A stretch of 64,000 nucleotides of DNA from Procambarus clarkii (GCF_040958095.1 NC_091160.1:34586410-34650409), one strand, 5' to 3'. Counted from the first letter of the stretch, positions 25,229 through 35,630 are shown. Program-made: numbers and translations. The notes: generated by a model not told the origin, from the sequence alone.

Positions 25229-26030
25229 CCGCTCGGACACGCTACCAAGTCGACGTCCCTTGTCGACAAGCTCTGGCTAGCTATATAGTTACAATGATAC
25301 TGAAAGGACCTCGGTGGCATACAATAATGGCTTACATGTGAAATTTGCATAATAAAACATTGAAAGAAGATCAGGTGTGCGTAATACAAACAACTCGGCA
25401 TATATGCACCAAAAAAAAAAAATTCATCATAATAGGTGAAAATCATGGTAACAATGCTTTGATTAAATCAGAGTATTAAGAACATGTGTATGTCTACTGA
25501 TCAGATATGAACAATACAACTCAAGGTATTGCCTAAACAAAATTATTAACATGTGTCAATGGCATGTGCTTGAAAACCATACAAAATTAAACAATTATTA
25601 CATTAATAGAACAAAGTTCTGACCTAACAACCACAATTGAATTTCAAGATAGATAATGATTTTTTTTTTTTTTTTCTCATTTTTTTTTTTTTTGAAATAA
25701 TACAATATATTTACAAGACCAATGTACAATATATATAATGTGCAATATATTTACAAGCATATACAAGACCTGGATCAAGAAGACTAACATCTGCGTGATA
25801 GCAGTCAGGATTCACTGGCCACAATGTGGTTGCTAGAACAATAATAACTCTTATGACAAGCACTGTAAAAATACAAATGGTAGTAGACTTAACAATGGCA
25901 TCTAATTTATAACAAAATAAAGTTGAGAAAAACTATACATTATATATAATGGTAATAATAAGACACATGTGGTAGAAATACTGCAAATGATTGTTTTGAA
26001 AAAAAAAAACAGAATAACTGCAGAGTGCAA
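25229..26030 (-). other. Gypsy 3' noncoding region
   Basis: About 800 bases between the pol stop and the 3' LTR, AT-rich with a broken T run (about 25660-25693). No env frame is present. Confidence 0.6.
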
Positions 26031-29000
26031 TCAATTATAAATTCTGCGGATATCTACACCTAGCTCATCCAGAGCACTATACAACTCTGGCTCTGACTGA
26101 AGGTCCGGAACAGATGAAACTTCATGTGACAAACTATCATCTTGAGAGATATCCTCGTTAACATCTAGCCAATGGACATGTGGTGAGTGCACGGTTGAAA
26201 CGAGAGGTCTAGATCTAAGATTATAATTGCTAGTATGGGGTTGCTGAACATCAAGTGGTCTGTCAACCACAGAAGGTGGTGTCCGAGTAGGAGTATCTGT
26301 CTGGGTAAGTTCATTGTCATCTTCCTCATCAGTCTCGTCAACAGTCATTTTAGCTAACTTCATGTGGTCTAAATGTTCATTTATATACTCTCCTGTTAAC
26401 AAGTTCTTAAGTCTGTATTTGTTACCTTTAATAAGCTCGATTACCTTATATGGACCCAAAAATTTCTTAGTTAACTTGTACATAGGACCAGACCTGTGTT
26501 GGTTAAGTATCATTACTACAGATCCAATAGTTATTTTATTGGGTTTAGCTCGTGCATTCCTTGCTAGAGTGAACTCGGCTGTTGCTTTGGACAGTTGTTC
26601 TCGTATTTTCTTGAATACTAATTGCATTTGTCTACGCTTCACTTGAACAAAATCATCTACGTTATATAAGGGAGTAGGAGGTACGTTAATCAATTCATTA
26701 GGGAGGATCTTATCTGTACCATAAAGAATAGCGTGAGGTGTGTCACCAGTAGAAACATTAATTGAAGAATTTATAGCACACTGAATTAAGGGTATAAAAT
26801 CATCCCAATTGTTGTTATCAAAATTCAACGTGACTCTCAAGGCATCTAACACTTTCCTGTTAGTACGTTCAGCTAGTCCATTACTTGCCGGATGATAAGG
26901 CATGATGCTACATTTTTTGATGTTATATAAATCACACAAGCTAGTTAGAATACTATTACTGAATTCTGGACCATTATCTGAAAGGATTACTTTAGGCATA
27001 CTATATCTACAAATTATTTGGTCATGGAATGCGCTGGCTATGGTTTCTGCTGTTTTGTTCGGGATAGGAACTAGTTCGCAAAACCGTGAAAAATTATCGA
27101 CCATTACAAGCAAATGTTTGTTCCCTTTCTCTGTTTCCGCAAAATTTGTCAATAAGTCCATCGATATTCGTTCCCAAGGAGCTTTAGTTGCTGGGTACAC
27201 CTGAATTGGATTAGGTCCTGAAACATGTCCCTTGTGCTGTAAACAAGTTAAACATCTGTCAACATAATGAGCAATCTCCTTAGCCATTTTTGGCCAAAAA
27301 TATTTCAATCGACCTTGTTGGAGTGTACGATCCTTTCCTGGATGTGCACTTGCAGGAGCATCATGGATAATTTTTAACACAGTTGGTACCAAGACAGCTG
27401 GAACAACTAACTGACAACATTTCCTCGGGGCTGTCCCTAGCTTTACTACTCTACACAGTAAATTGTCCAACATAACTAGTTCTTTCAATGGTACTGGTGG
27501 TTTATGAATCGGGCGAGTGTCTTGCTTAGTCAAAAATTTAATGACGGGTGCCCATATGGGGTCTTGTCTTTGTTCCGTTTCTACTACTGTAGCATCTAAT
27601 GCTGGGTAATTTAACTGAATCGCAGCTACGTGTCGAGAAAACGCATCGGCTACAACATTTTGCTTTCCTGGAATATATCCAAATGTGGGATTGAATTCTT
27701 GAATTGTGAGCAAATATCTAGCAAACTTTCCAACTGGATTCTTATTTTTGAACAAGGGAATTAATGGTTGGTGATCTGTAAGAACATGAACTGGGTAATT
27801 ATAAATTGTATCCTTGAAATGTTTAAGTGCCCAAACAACTGCCAAGGCTTCTCGTTCTGTTGCACTATAATTTTTCTCTTCTTTAGATAAAGTACGGCTA
27901 GCATAAGCTATTGCGTGATCTCTGTGACCTTCTGTTTGAAGTAATGCAGCACCTAGACCTATGTCACTAGCATCTGTAACCAACGTAAAAGGTTTAGAAA
28001 AATCTGGATACCTAAGGACAGGTGACGAAATCAAGGCTGCTTTGAGTTTTTTGAATGACTGATCCTGGGCCTCTCCCCAAACAAAGGGTTCATCTTTTCT
28101 TTGCAACTTGTAAAGCGGAGCGGCTATAATAGAGAATCCAGCAATAAATGAACGATAAAATCCTACAAGACCTGTGAACTGTCTTACGGCTTCTGCGGTA
28201 CGAGGTGTTGGAAAATCACGGGCAGCAATAATTTTTGATTCATTCAATGTAATACCTGAAGGTGTAACTGTATGACCTAGGAAATTAATCTTTTGCTTTA
28301 AAAATGAACATTTTGCAAGCTTTATTTTTAAATTAGCTTCAGCGAGCTTTGCAAGTACCTTTTCAAGGTTCTGGAAATGAGTCTGAACATCTTGCGACAT
28401 GATTATGAGATCATCAAGGTAAACTAGAAGCGTACTTCCTATCAATCTACGAAATAGATTTGTCATGAGCCGTGAAAAGGTTATTGGACTACTACGCAAA
28501 CCAAACGGCATTCTTTTGAAATGAAAATGACCATTGGGAGTACTAAAGGCTGTCAATTGTTTACTTTCCTCATCAAGGGGGATTTGCCAGAATCCCTGCA
28601 ACAAATCTAACGTTGAGAATACTTTGTTTCGACCAATACTTTGCAACAAATCATTTAGAACTGGAAGTGGGAAACGATCAGGTATTGTTACTCTGTTAAG
28701 CTTGCGATAATCGATTACAGGTCTCCAAGTCCCATCTCGCTTTGGTACAAGAATCAATGGAGCGTTCCATGGCGAATTACTCGATTCAATTACATCACTC
28801 TGTAACATTTCTTCTACAAGTCTATCTGCTTCTGCTCTCTGAGAATGGGGAAGTCGGTAAGCTGGTACATAAATAGGCGTAGTTCCTTGTTCAAGGGGAA
28901 TTTTATGTGTAATGAGAGGAGTGAGACCTAATTTTTCTCCTGGTAGAGCAACAACAGCTCTATTCCTGTTCAAAATTTCCAAAAGCTGAGCCACAGAGTC

Positions 29001-30260
29001 AGGAAAATCAGTAGGACTGAGGTGTTGCGCTTGCACCTCTGGCTGAGATCCCTGTTCTCCTGGTGTGAGTGTACAAACAGTATGATCCATGGAGACATCA
29101 TCCACAACTCGCACCGGTAACGAGTAATGGGCAAAATCTACAACATGGGTACCAGACTGGAGATGGATATCGGCATTACTTGTGTTCGCGATAAAAAGTG
29201 AGACAGTACCATCCTGCACTGTGTGCCAGGAGGGTTCAACAAATGTACCATTCACTTTACATGTTTCACTTTCCGCAATCACATCCGACAACTCAGGCAC
29301 TCCCTGAACCTTAACTCTTATTCTGGTGAGAGAATGAGGGTGTAGCACAGTGTCAGTAGCCGTGGAACCACTGACTTCAGAGATGGAAGCTGCCAGGCGA
29401 GCGAGACAACGAGAATCCGTTAGGGCGTCCCCTTCCAGAAAGTCCCGATACTCATTCTCCTTAACAACTGTACAACTACTATGCTTCAATCGAGTGCCTG
29501 TTTTCTCGGGTATGCTACCACGACAATGATCTGACAAACCTACGCTAGCAAGGCGGGTGTCAACAAAATTAACATAATCTGATTGAAGGTTGAACTCGTG
29601 GCCCTGTCGATACATGCTACACAAGGGTATGACATGGTCTTTGATACTTATGTTCCAACGATGGGGAAACAATGCAATATTTTCATCAATCATGGTGTAC
29701 AGACCTAAGAGAATGTCTCCAGGAAAATGAATAATGTCAACAACTAAACATGTTATAGACAATGTGACATCATTGAACTTGAGTGGGAGGTCAATTTCAC
29801 CCTGAACTTTTACTTTATTTCCTGAAATACCACTTAGAAAAGGTATGTGTGACTGTTTTAAAATAGTAGGGTGCATACTTTCAATGTCTCTAAGAGCTGA
29901 GGGCTTGACAATATTAATTTTTGCACCTGAGTCAAGAAAAACTTTTAAAACTCTACCATGTACAATGGCTGATACAAGGGGACCATCACTTGAGACTGGA
30001 CAAGTTACTACTTTTGACTTATGTTGTCTGGGATATCTGCGTCTTGTTTGTGTCAAATTTACTGTGGATCCGTCAACATCTACAACTGGTTTAGAGTCAG
30101 TGTCCTCCTCTGTCAAGTGTCCAAATCTATTTTGGGTAGCTACTGAATACACAGGGAGGGCACTAGGATTGGCTAGCTTGAATTGGTTAGCGGATGGCCT
30201 TGGGGGTTTCCCGACGACATGGAGTGAACATTCTGAGCTCCAGCATTCTGTGACTGAGCA
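26031..30260 (-). CDS. pol: Pol polyprotein (PR-RT-RNaseH-IN) of the gypsy element
   Basis: The frame is open from just after a stop (30263-30261) and is -1 relative to gag, so it is most likely made as a Gag-Pol fusion by frameshifting near 30206-30212 rather than from its own start. Numbering from codon 30152: aspartic protease with FLDSGA (72-77); reverse transcriptase with YRKLNRV, FPLP and the catalytic YLDD (578-581); RNase H with TDAS (726-729) and TDHQ (792-795); integrase with an HHCC zinc finger (C967 and C970 visible), a DDE core (D999, D1059, E1095) and a later GPY motif (FLGPYKVIEL). No chromodomain is seen at the C-terminus. All catalytic residues are present and there are no internal stops, which is consistent with a possibly active copy. 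Confidence 0.95.
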   Translation of the reverse strand, partial: CSVTECWSSECSLHVVGKPPRPSANQFKLANPSALPVYSVATQNRFGHLTEEDTDSKPVVDVDGSTVNLTQTRRRYPRQHKSKVVTCPVSSDGPLVSAIVHGRVLKVFLDSGAKINIVKPSALRDIESMHPTILKQSHIPFLSGISGNKVKVQGEIDLPLKFNDVTLSITCLVVDIIHFPGDILLGLYTMIDENIALFPHRWNISIKDHVIPLCSMYRQGHEFNLQSDYVNFVDTRLASVGLSDHCRGSIPEKTGTRLKHSSCTVVKENEYRDFLEGDALTDSRCLARLAASISEVSGSTATDTVLHPHSLTRIRVKVQGVPELSDVIAESETCKVNGTFVEPSWHTVQDGTVSLFIANTSNADIHLQSGTHVVDFAHYSLPVRVVDDVSMDHTVCTLTPGEQGSQPEVQAQHLSPTDFPDSVAQLLEILNRNRAVVALPGEKLGLTPLITHKIPLEQGTTPIYVPAYRLPHSQRAEADRLVEEMLQSDVIESSNSPWNAPLILVPKRDGTWRPVIDYRKLNRVTIPDRFPLPVLNDLLQSIGRNKVFSTLDLLQGFWQIPLDEESKQLTAFSTPNGHFHFKRMPFGLRSSPITFSRLMTNLFRRLIGSTLLVYLDDLIIMSQDVQTHFQNLEKVLAKLAEANLKIKLAKCSFLKQKINFLGHTVTPSGITLNESKIIAARDFPTPRTAEAVRQFTGLVGFYRSFIAGFSIIAAPLYKLQRKDEPFVWGEAQDQSFKKLKAALISSPVLRYPDFSKPFTLVTDASDIGLGAALLQTEGHRDHAIAYASRTLSKEEKNYSATEREALAVVWALKHFKDTIYNYPVHVLTDHQPLIPLFKNKNPVGKFARYLLTIQEFNPTFGYIPGKQNVVADAFSRHVAAIQLNYPALDATVVETEQRQDPIWAPVIKFLTKQDTRPIHKPPVPLKELVMLDNLLCRVVKLGTAPRKCCQLVVPAVLVPTVLKIIHDAPASAHPGKDRTLQQGRLKYFWPKMAKEIAHYVDRCLTCLQHKGHVSGPNPIQVYPATKAPWERISMDLLTNFAETEKGNKHLLVMVDNFSRFCELVPIPNKTAETIASAFHDQIICRYSMPKVILSDNGPEFSNSILTSLCDLYNIKKCSIMPYHPASNGLAERTNRKVLDALRVTLNFDNNNWDDFIPLIQCAINSSINVSTGDTPHAILYGTDKILPNELINVPPTPLYNVDDFVQVKRRQMQLVFKKIREQLSKATAEFTLARNARAKPNKITIGSVVMILNQHRSGPMYKLTKKFLGPYKVIELIKGNKYRLKNLLTGEYINEHLDHMKLAKMTVDETDEEDDNELTQTDTPTRTPPSVVDRPLDVQQPHTSNYNLRSRPLVSTVHSPHVHWLDVNEDISQDDSLSHEVSSVPDLQSEPELYSALDELGVDIRRIYN

Positions 30261-31429
30261 TTATAATTTGAAATTGCATTATAGCTGGGCTGGGAGTTGT
30301 AATTACGAGAGTTCTGATAATGTCTTGGACGCTGTGAGCCTCGCCAAGACTGACCATGGGAGTTACGAGGTGGAGATGTCCTTTGCCTAGCTCTACAATC
30401 CGCAGTGTGGTGACCAACTTGTTTATGGTACGTGCAATATGGAAGCCTAGAATGATTAGATTGATGAGGGGGCCGAGAGAATTGTCTAGGAGGTGATGAT
30501 CTAGGGGCGGACCAACAGTCCCTTGCAAGGTGGTTACTCTTACCACAATGCCAACATGAGGGAGTGGATGGTTGTGGACTATGGCGTTTCGGCATTTTAT
30601 GAGGCGGCGAATTTGACTGGGGGCTACGAGCATGGGTACGCTTCTGCGACCAAGAGTTTTGAGAATTTGTGGGAGGATGCTGAGAACTTGTAACTACATT
30701 TACAGCATCAGAGGGTGGCAACAGTTGAGCACTTCGGGGAGCTAGTTTATCTGCGGCATTGTTAATAGCCTCAAATACTTCACCAATTTCATGTTTAACA
30801 CCAAAATTTTGTTGCTCAACGATTGGTTTTGTATGCTCGGGGGCAAAATGCATTAAAGTACCAAATGCTATCATTTTGGCCATAGCCTCAGGGGACAGAT
30901 TATTGTCTTTATCTAACCAAGTTGAATTATTCATAGCAGAAACTAAGGCATACAGATACTGATCGAGACGGCTAGTAAACGCATTAAACGATTCACCAGG
31001 CTGCATGGTGGCATTGGCAATTTTCTTGACTAACCTATATGGGTCAAGGTCTCCTTTATTAACAAAGCGACGGCGAAAGAAATCCTTAAATTCAGGCCAA
31101 GACTGGAGGCTAACAATGGCTTTCTCATCAACAACAAAACGTGCATCACCTTTGGTTGTGTCCACGGCTGACCGTGCAATTGCTAAGTATTCGGCATCAG
31201 TAGGCTTAGAAAAACGTGCAACTGTTTTCGCTTCAACCTTACTAAACCATGATTCTAATAAACGCGATTCCCCAGCAAAAAGAGGAATAGCCATTTCCTG
31301 AGCTGATCTCTGGCCATTGGGACGAGCAACTGTTCCCATTGATTCTGAAGGGGTTTCAACAGTGGTAGGCATTGTCACAGCCGTGGAAGTAATATTTGAA
31401 CGCAGATTATAATTAAGTGCACCTGGCAT
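30173..31429 (-). CDS. gag: Gag polyprotein of the gypsy element
   Basis: A 418-residue structural protein from the ATG at 31429; the open frame extends ten codons upstream without an ATG. The N-terminal two thirds resembles a gypsy capsid-type domain (FAGESRLLESWF, then a helical region). The C-terminal part is basic and Ser/Pro rich with two zinc knuckles, CWHCGKSNHLARDC and CTYHKQVGHHTADC; the second is of the C-H-H-C kind common in gypsy Gag. It would assemble particles and bind element RNA. It ends at TAG 30175-30173 and overlaps the pol frame, which is open from 30260. No stops or frameshifts interrupt it. Confidence 0.9.
   Translation of the reverse strand: MPGALNYNLRSNITSTAVTMPTTVETPSESMGTVARPNGQRSAQEMAIPLFAGESRLLESWFSKVEAKTVARFSKPTDAEYLAIARSAVDTTKGDARFVVDEKAIVSLQSWPEFKDFFRRRFVNKGDLDPYRLVKKIANATMQPGESFNAFTSRLDQYLYALVSAMNNSTWLDKDNNLSPEAMAKMIAFGTLMHFAPEHTKPIVEQQNFGVKHEIGEVFEAINNAADKLAPRSAQLLPPSDAVNVVTSSQHPPTNSQNSWSQKRTHARSPQSNSPPHKMPKRHSPQPSTPSCWHCGKSNHLARDCWSAPRSSPPRQFSRPPHQSNHSRLPYCTYHKQVGHHTADCRARQRTSPPRNSHGQSWRGSQRPRHYQNSRNYNSQPSYNAISNYNAQSQNAGAQNVHSMSSGNPQGHPLTNSS
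30206..30212 (-). promoter_or_regulatory. -1 ribosomal frameshift slippery site GGGAAAC
   Basis: In gag phase the bases read G GGA AAC, the canonical X XXY YYZ heptamer. It lies within the 88-base gag/pol overlap (30260-30173), about 30 bases before the gag stop, and a slip of one base enters the pol frame exactly. The GGGAAAC heptamer is known from several retroviral gag-pro junctions. I could not identify a convincing downstream pseudoknot by eye. Confidence 0.8.
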
Positions 31430-32693
31430 CAGAAATAGTATACACAAAAATAAACACAAAAAAATATCAACTTGGCTAAAGTAAAAATGGCAGAAATAAA
31501 ATTATTAAATTGGGCTAGGCAAGAAAATAATTAAGAACAAGCAATTGTAAACTAAATTTAGCAATCTTTCATTAAAAAAATGACTGGAATTAGATGTATG
31601 TAAATTAATTAAACCAGACTAAGCACAGCAATTGAGAATATAAAAACTGGAAGTGCAATTGCAAAATTTCATTAAAAAGATTCAACACAAGTGGCAATGC
31701 AAGAAATATGGATGTAGCACATAAACTGGACACAGGAATGTATATAACTCCTATGGTAAAAGTTTAAAATAAAATGCTTAAAGGATAAATTTCAAGTTAG
31801 GTCTGGAGAAATTAAAAAAAATTATATTGCACAAATCCTTAACTGCTACTAAAACAAGGATTTCTTAATTCACTGGAATTTGAATTTACCAATAACACTC
31901 TAGGAGAACAATTAAAATTCAATGAAATTACTGTAAGAAGCAGGAATGTTGAAATCACACAGGAAAACTGTGGGGAGTGCAGTACTGAACCAGCTCCAAT
32001 ATTTAACAAGTCACTGAATGGTTAATTCACAGGATATTATGGGAATTATTACATAAGTCACTTTTTAACACTTGGCACGTTGTTCTCAACTAGCAATTAC
32101 TTATCTCAGGGTTGTAATTTATGAGGATCACCAGTAGCCAAAGTAGGAGAAGCGTCGTGAAGATCTGAAGAGGCCCATGTGAGGCGTGTTTACAAACTGG
32201 ATGCGACGGCAGCGCTCCTGGCGGCGGTGGCGCGAGACTCAGGGACCCCACACTGTTCAGGCTAGAGGCACGAAGATAAATTCTGACGACGACAATATTG
32301 CGACGATGGAATAACCAGTTGATACCTGCGACGATGGCTGACGACGATTGCAGTAGCTTGCACCCTCACGAAGCTTGATACTGTCAGCTTGGGTGGCGGT
32401 GGTGGTGGTGGTGGGTGTAATAGGTGGTTCCCACGTGGTGGCGCGAGGTTCAAAAATGGCTGGCGCGGGAAGCTTCCTTCCTCCTCACTGATGAGTGAGC
32501 GTTCTCACAGGAAAATATTGACCCTTACTTCTAAAACGTTAGCCTGGAGTAGTGGTTGATGGCAGGACCCCGGTCTGGCACAATATTTGATGCGTGGGTG
32601 GCAGGATGGCGGCTTATGGCGGTGGCGGCGGTTTTGGCTGGAACACGAGGCGATGCTGGGTACTGGAACTTTTGCTTCCAGAAAAAAATTTCT
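31430..32693 (-). other. Gypsy 5' untranslated leader
   Basis: Noncoding leader between the primer-binding site and gag, A/T-rich near gag and GC-richer near the LTR. No further frame is supported. A packaging signal would be expected here, but none is recognisable. Confidence 0.6.
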
Positions 32694-32713
32694 GGATCCC
32701 ACTGCTGCTACCA
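32694..32713 (-). other. Primer-binding site, tRNA-Leu-like
   Basis: In element sense this reads TGGTAGCAGCAGTGGGATCC, complementary to a tRNA 3' end finishing ATCCCACTGCTGCTACCA, which resembles a leucine tRNA acceptor and T arm. It starts 14 bases inside the LTR rather than immediately next to it. Confidence 0.55.
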
Positions 32714-32727
32714 GTATTCGTTTGCCT

Positions 32728-32946
32728 TGTTCGGGTTGAATGTAGACACAGTAGTCGCTTCTGTATATATTTATTGAGTGAGGCAAACAGGTGTATAACT
32801 GGCCAGCCGAGGTCCACCTACTCTGGGTCTGTGAGGATAACTGAGGCTGCTGGGAGCATGCTTGATGCTCCTCTGTCTGGCATGACGTCAGAGGCCTACT
32901 TGCCTGTGATTGGTTACATTTCAACTGACAGAATTTGAGTATAACA
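32728..32946 (-). repeat. 5' LTR of the gypsy element
   Basis: On the plus strand it runs TGTTCGGG...GTATAACA, so its ends form the short inverted repeat TGTT/AACA. In element sense it contains a CCAAT box (32909-32913), a perfect CRE-type TGACGTCA (32883-32890) and AATAAA (32775-32770). No good TATA box is visible. It matches the 3' LTR base for base as far as I can read. Confidence 0.93.
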
Positions 32947-33258
32947 CCCAGAGGACCCCCCCCCTAGAGGTTTCAGTGGAAGCCCCCCCAGGACCCCCCC
33001 CTAGAGGCTTCAGTGGAAGCCCCCCAGGACCCCCCCCCTAGAGGCTTCAGTGGAAGACCCCCAGGACCCCCCCTAGAGGCTTCAGTGGAAGACTCCCAGT
33101 ACCCCCTAGAGGTTTCAGTCGAAGCCCAGGTGGCATTGCTCTTCACCGTATAATGAGTATTGTAATGAGTATTCTAATGTGGATCCTTGAGAGCACACAC
33201 ACACCCCCAAAGTCCGGGTTCGAGCCCCGCTCGTGGCTGCTCCTGGCGCCGTTCTAGG

Positions 33259-33289
<31 letters not shown>

Positions 33290-33522
33290 CAAACGGCTCC
33301 GTAAGAATGGAAAGCTTGCCAAACCACCTCCGGCAAGCACCAACCGGCGCGCGCCTGGCGCCTTGGCAAATGTCATCCAGTCTCTGGCTAGCAACACAGC
33401 AGGGGGTGTAGAGGAGGGGGAGGGGTTGTAGAGGGGGGGGGAGGAGGGGGGGTGTTGAGGGGGGGGAACAATGAGTTAACAGGTTCTCCCTCCCCCCCCC
33501 CCACCTCCACCACCTCCTCCTC

Positions 33523-33557
<35 letters not shown>

Positions 33558-33577
33558 GACCGTCCACAAGTGGTTGG
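32947..33577. repeat. Host segment directly repeated beside the gypsy element, right copy
   Basis: It begins immediately at the outer edge of the 5' LTR and ends at GTGGTTG (33577), after which the two loci differ. The (AC)n and (CTC)n tracts are a little longer than in the left copy. Confidence 0.9.
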
Positions 33578-33975
33578 GCACTATTCCTTTCCCTCCGTCC
33601 CATCCCAAAGTCCCTTCATCCTGGTCCCATCCAAGGGCTATCCACCATATGGGGAAAAAAAGGAATTTGACCTGAATTTACCTGAAAGGGGCCACCACGT
33701 GTCCGGTGGCCCACGACGGGGGACAGGAAGCCAGTGTTTTGTCAAATGTCCCCCCCCCCGCTATTTTATATATTTCGTATTTATTAGTGGGGGTATATGG
33801 GATTGGTTGGGTCTATCCGTCTAAATTTATCTATATCTATCCATCTCCCCCCCCCCCCCCCTGAAAAATATAATTGTGTGATGTGTGGGTGGTCGCCAGT
33901 GAGAAGAACTTAGTGGTGTGATAAGCCACTAATATTTACCCTTTAATCTGATCAAGAACCACTGCTTGAAGACTG

Positions 33976-34045
33976 TACGGGGCTCACCATAGCCCGTGCT
34001 ACTTGGAACTTGTTCCTTGTAGCTGAATCTATAACAACAACAACA
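33976..34045 (+). mobile_element. Short two-hairpin SINE (family C), copy
   Basis: Carries the ACGGGGCTCACCATAGCCCGT hairpin, the GCTACTTGGAAC...GTAGC hairpin and an ATAACAACAACAAC tail; 5' truncated. Confidence 0.75.
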
Positions 34046-34471
34046 ACATGATGCTGTCAAAACATAAGACAACTCCAAACGAGGGAATTACGCAAGATGA
34101 TCCAAACATAAGATTTAATCCTACAAGTCACACACGGTCCTAACAGTCTGCTTGGTCATGGCGACAGGCGAGAACCACGGTCCGAGATCTGGCCACATTG
34201 CCGGCGGACGCCAAGACCCTCAAAAGTAGTAAAGGTACATTCTAGGCATCGGGCAACACGGCAGCTTCACACCACAAACTGAGGGAGAGAAAGTGTGTTC
34301 AGAAGGTGGTGAAGGAGAGGGAGTAGGAAAGGGGGTAGAGGGGGGGGGGGAGAATAGGGGGGTTGCCCTTTCACTTCCTTGCTCACAAAGGGGCATAGAA
34401 ACACCGTATCACACTAACCTGTCTCCAAACTAGGCTCGTTCAACCGGCGGCCGACCCCAGAGAAGCAGGGT

Positions 34472-34704
34472 CTATCTTGAGATTATCTGGGGCTTTTTTA
34501 GTGTCCCCGCGGCCCGGTCCTCGACCAGGCCTCCATCCCTCAGGAAGCAGCCCGTGACAGCTGACTAACACCCAGGTACCTATTTTACTGCTAGGTAACA
34601 GGGGCATAGGGTGAAAAACTCTGCCCATTGTTTCTCGCCGGCGCCTGGGATCGAACCCAGGATCACAAGACCAGCGTGCTGTCCGCTCGGCCGACCGGCT
34701 CCTC
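34472..34704 (-). mobile_element. tRNA-headed SINE (family A)
   Basis: Same body as the copy at 15739, with the tRNA-like head at the high-coordinate end (GGAGCCGGTCGGCCGAGCGG) and B box GGTTCGATCCC. It carries a small deletion in the anticodon region. Confidence 0.85.
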
Positions 34705-34861
34705 CCTATAGACGGGTCGTCGATATTAAGTATATTAAAAACTTTGTATTTTCTCAAATAAAAGTTAATATTTCACACTAGAATGTGTCGAGTAGTTAGG
34801 CCTAACTTGGGTGGGATGGTTAGCTTCTGTTGACCATTATTGACATTTGCCGAGTGATTGA

Positions 34862-34910
34862 TAACGATTAAGCTACCCTAGAGGTGGCACGGGCATGAAT
34901 AGCCCGTAAG
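34862..34910 (-). mobile_element. Family D SINE 3' fragment
   Basis: Only the two-hairpin module remains: GCTACC-CTAGA-GGTGGC and ACGGGC-ATGAATA-GCCCGT. Confidence 0.7.
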
Positions 34911-35014
34911 AGCAGATGAATAAGGAATGAAAATAGGTACAAGATCATGAATAACCCCCCCCCCCCCGGGGTGAAGAGGTGAACCATTGACCTAAGTAAC
35001 GGTAGGTGCTCATT

Positions 35015-35096
35015 ATTGTTATAGATTCAGCTACTTTGAATAAGTTGCAAGTAGCACGGGCTATGGCGAGCCCGTAGTGGACTTACCTGGCACAGG
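35015..35096 (-). mobile_element. Family C SINE, near full length
   Basis: In element sense it runs from the splice-donor-like CAGGTAAGT (35089-35081) through both hairpins to an ATAACAA tail. The same orientation as the LC3-like gene makes the donor motif potentially usable. Confidence 0.75.
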
Positions 35097-35315
35097 TGCT
35101 CAAAGGGACTGGGTATTAATTCCCCCCCCCCCCCCCACCAGGTGAAAAGCAAGGTGAACCATTCACCTGGTGCTCAAGGGTTCATGTGAGGGGGGAGGGG
35201 GGGGGGCGGATATCCTCTGAAGATAGCCAGCTCTGAGTCAACAGTCCCCCCCCCCCCATGGCCACCAGGCACCACTGGATACTACCCTCCAAAGGTGCCA
35301 CCTGTAGTGCTTTTT

Positions 35316-35380
35316 CTTGTTATAGATTTAGCTACTTAACGAAATGTCCATGTAGCACGGGCTATGGCGAGCCCCGTAAC
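35316..35380 (-). mobile_element. Family C SINE, 5' truncated
   Basis: Both hairpins are recognisable; the first has diverged (GCTAC/GTAGC stem retained). Confidence 0.65.
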
Positions 35381-35489
35381 CTGTAGTGTTGTGAACGGTG
35401 TTCTACGTCACCCTCACCTACGATACTGTAGTTAATCTCAACTGTGTACACAGTAGAACACTGTACCAGCGCTGGCACTGTGACCGACA

Positions 35490-35630
35490 TCATGATGTTA
35501 TAGATTCAGCTACTCTGAACAAGTTCCAAGTAGCACGGGCTATGGTGAGCCCGTAACTTACCTGGCACAGGAGCGGGGCAAGTAGCACGGGCTATGGTGA
35601 GCCCGTAACTTACCTGGCACAGGAGCGGGG
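35490..35630 (-). mobile_element. Family C SINE, partial dimer with target-site duplication
   Basis: Bounded by a perfect 11-bp duplication TGTGACCGACA (35479-35489, 35631-35641). In element sense it begins CCCCGCTCCTGTGCCAGGTA, reads the first hairpin arm, then restarts at the 5' end and reads a complete unit to the tail. Confidence 0.85.

Larger units (their letters stand above)
25010..32946 (-). mobile_element. Complete Ty3/gypsy LTR retrotransposon
   Basis: A 7.9-kb element on the minus strand with two 219-bp LTRs, a primer-binding site, a gag frame and a pol frame in the order protease, reverse transcriptase, RNase H, integrase. No env-like frame follows pol. Both long frames are uninterrupted and the LTRs look identical by eye, so the insertion is recent. 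It lies in intron 2 in sense with the host LC3-like gene. Instead of a 4-6 bp target duplication (outer bases GGCCT and CCCAG do not match), a 620-630 bp host segment is repeated on both sides. Confidence 0.95.

Noticed and set aside
24605..25446. Gly-rich frames reading into the LTR
   Set aside because: Created by C and CTC runs; no conserved domain, and they cross the LTR boundary.
26314..27204. Plus-strand frames of about 100 codons within the gypsy pol region
   Set aside because: They are antisense shadows of the intact pol frame.
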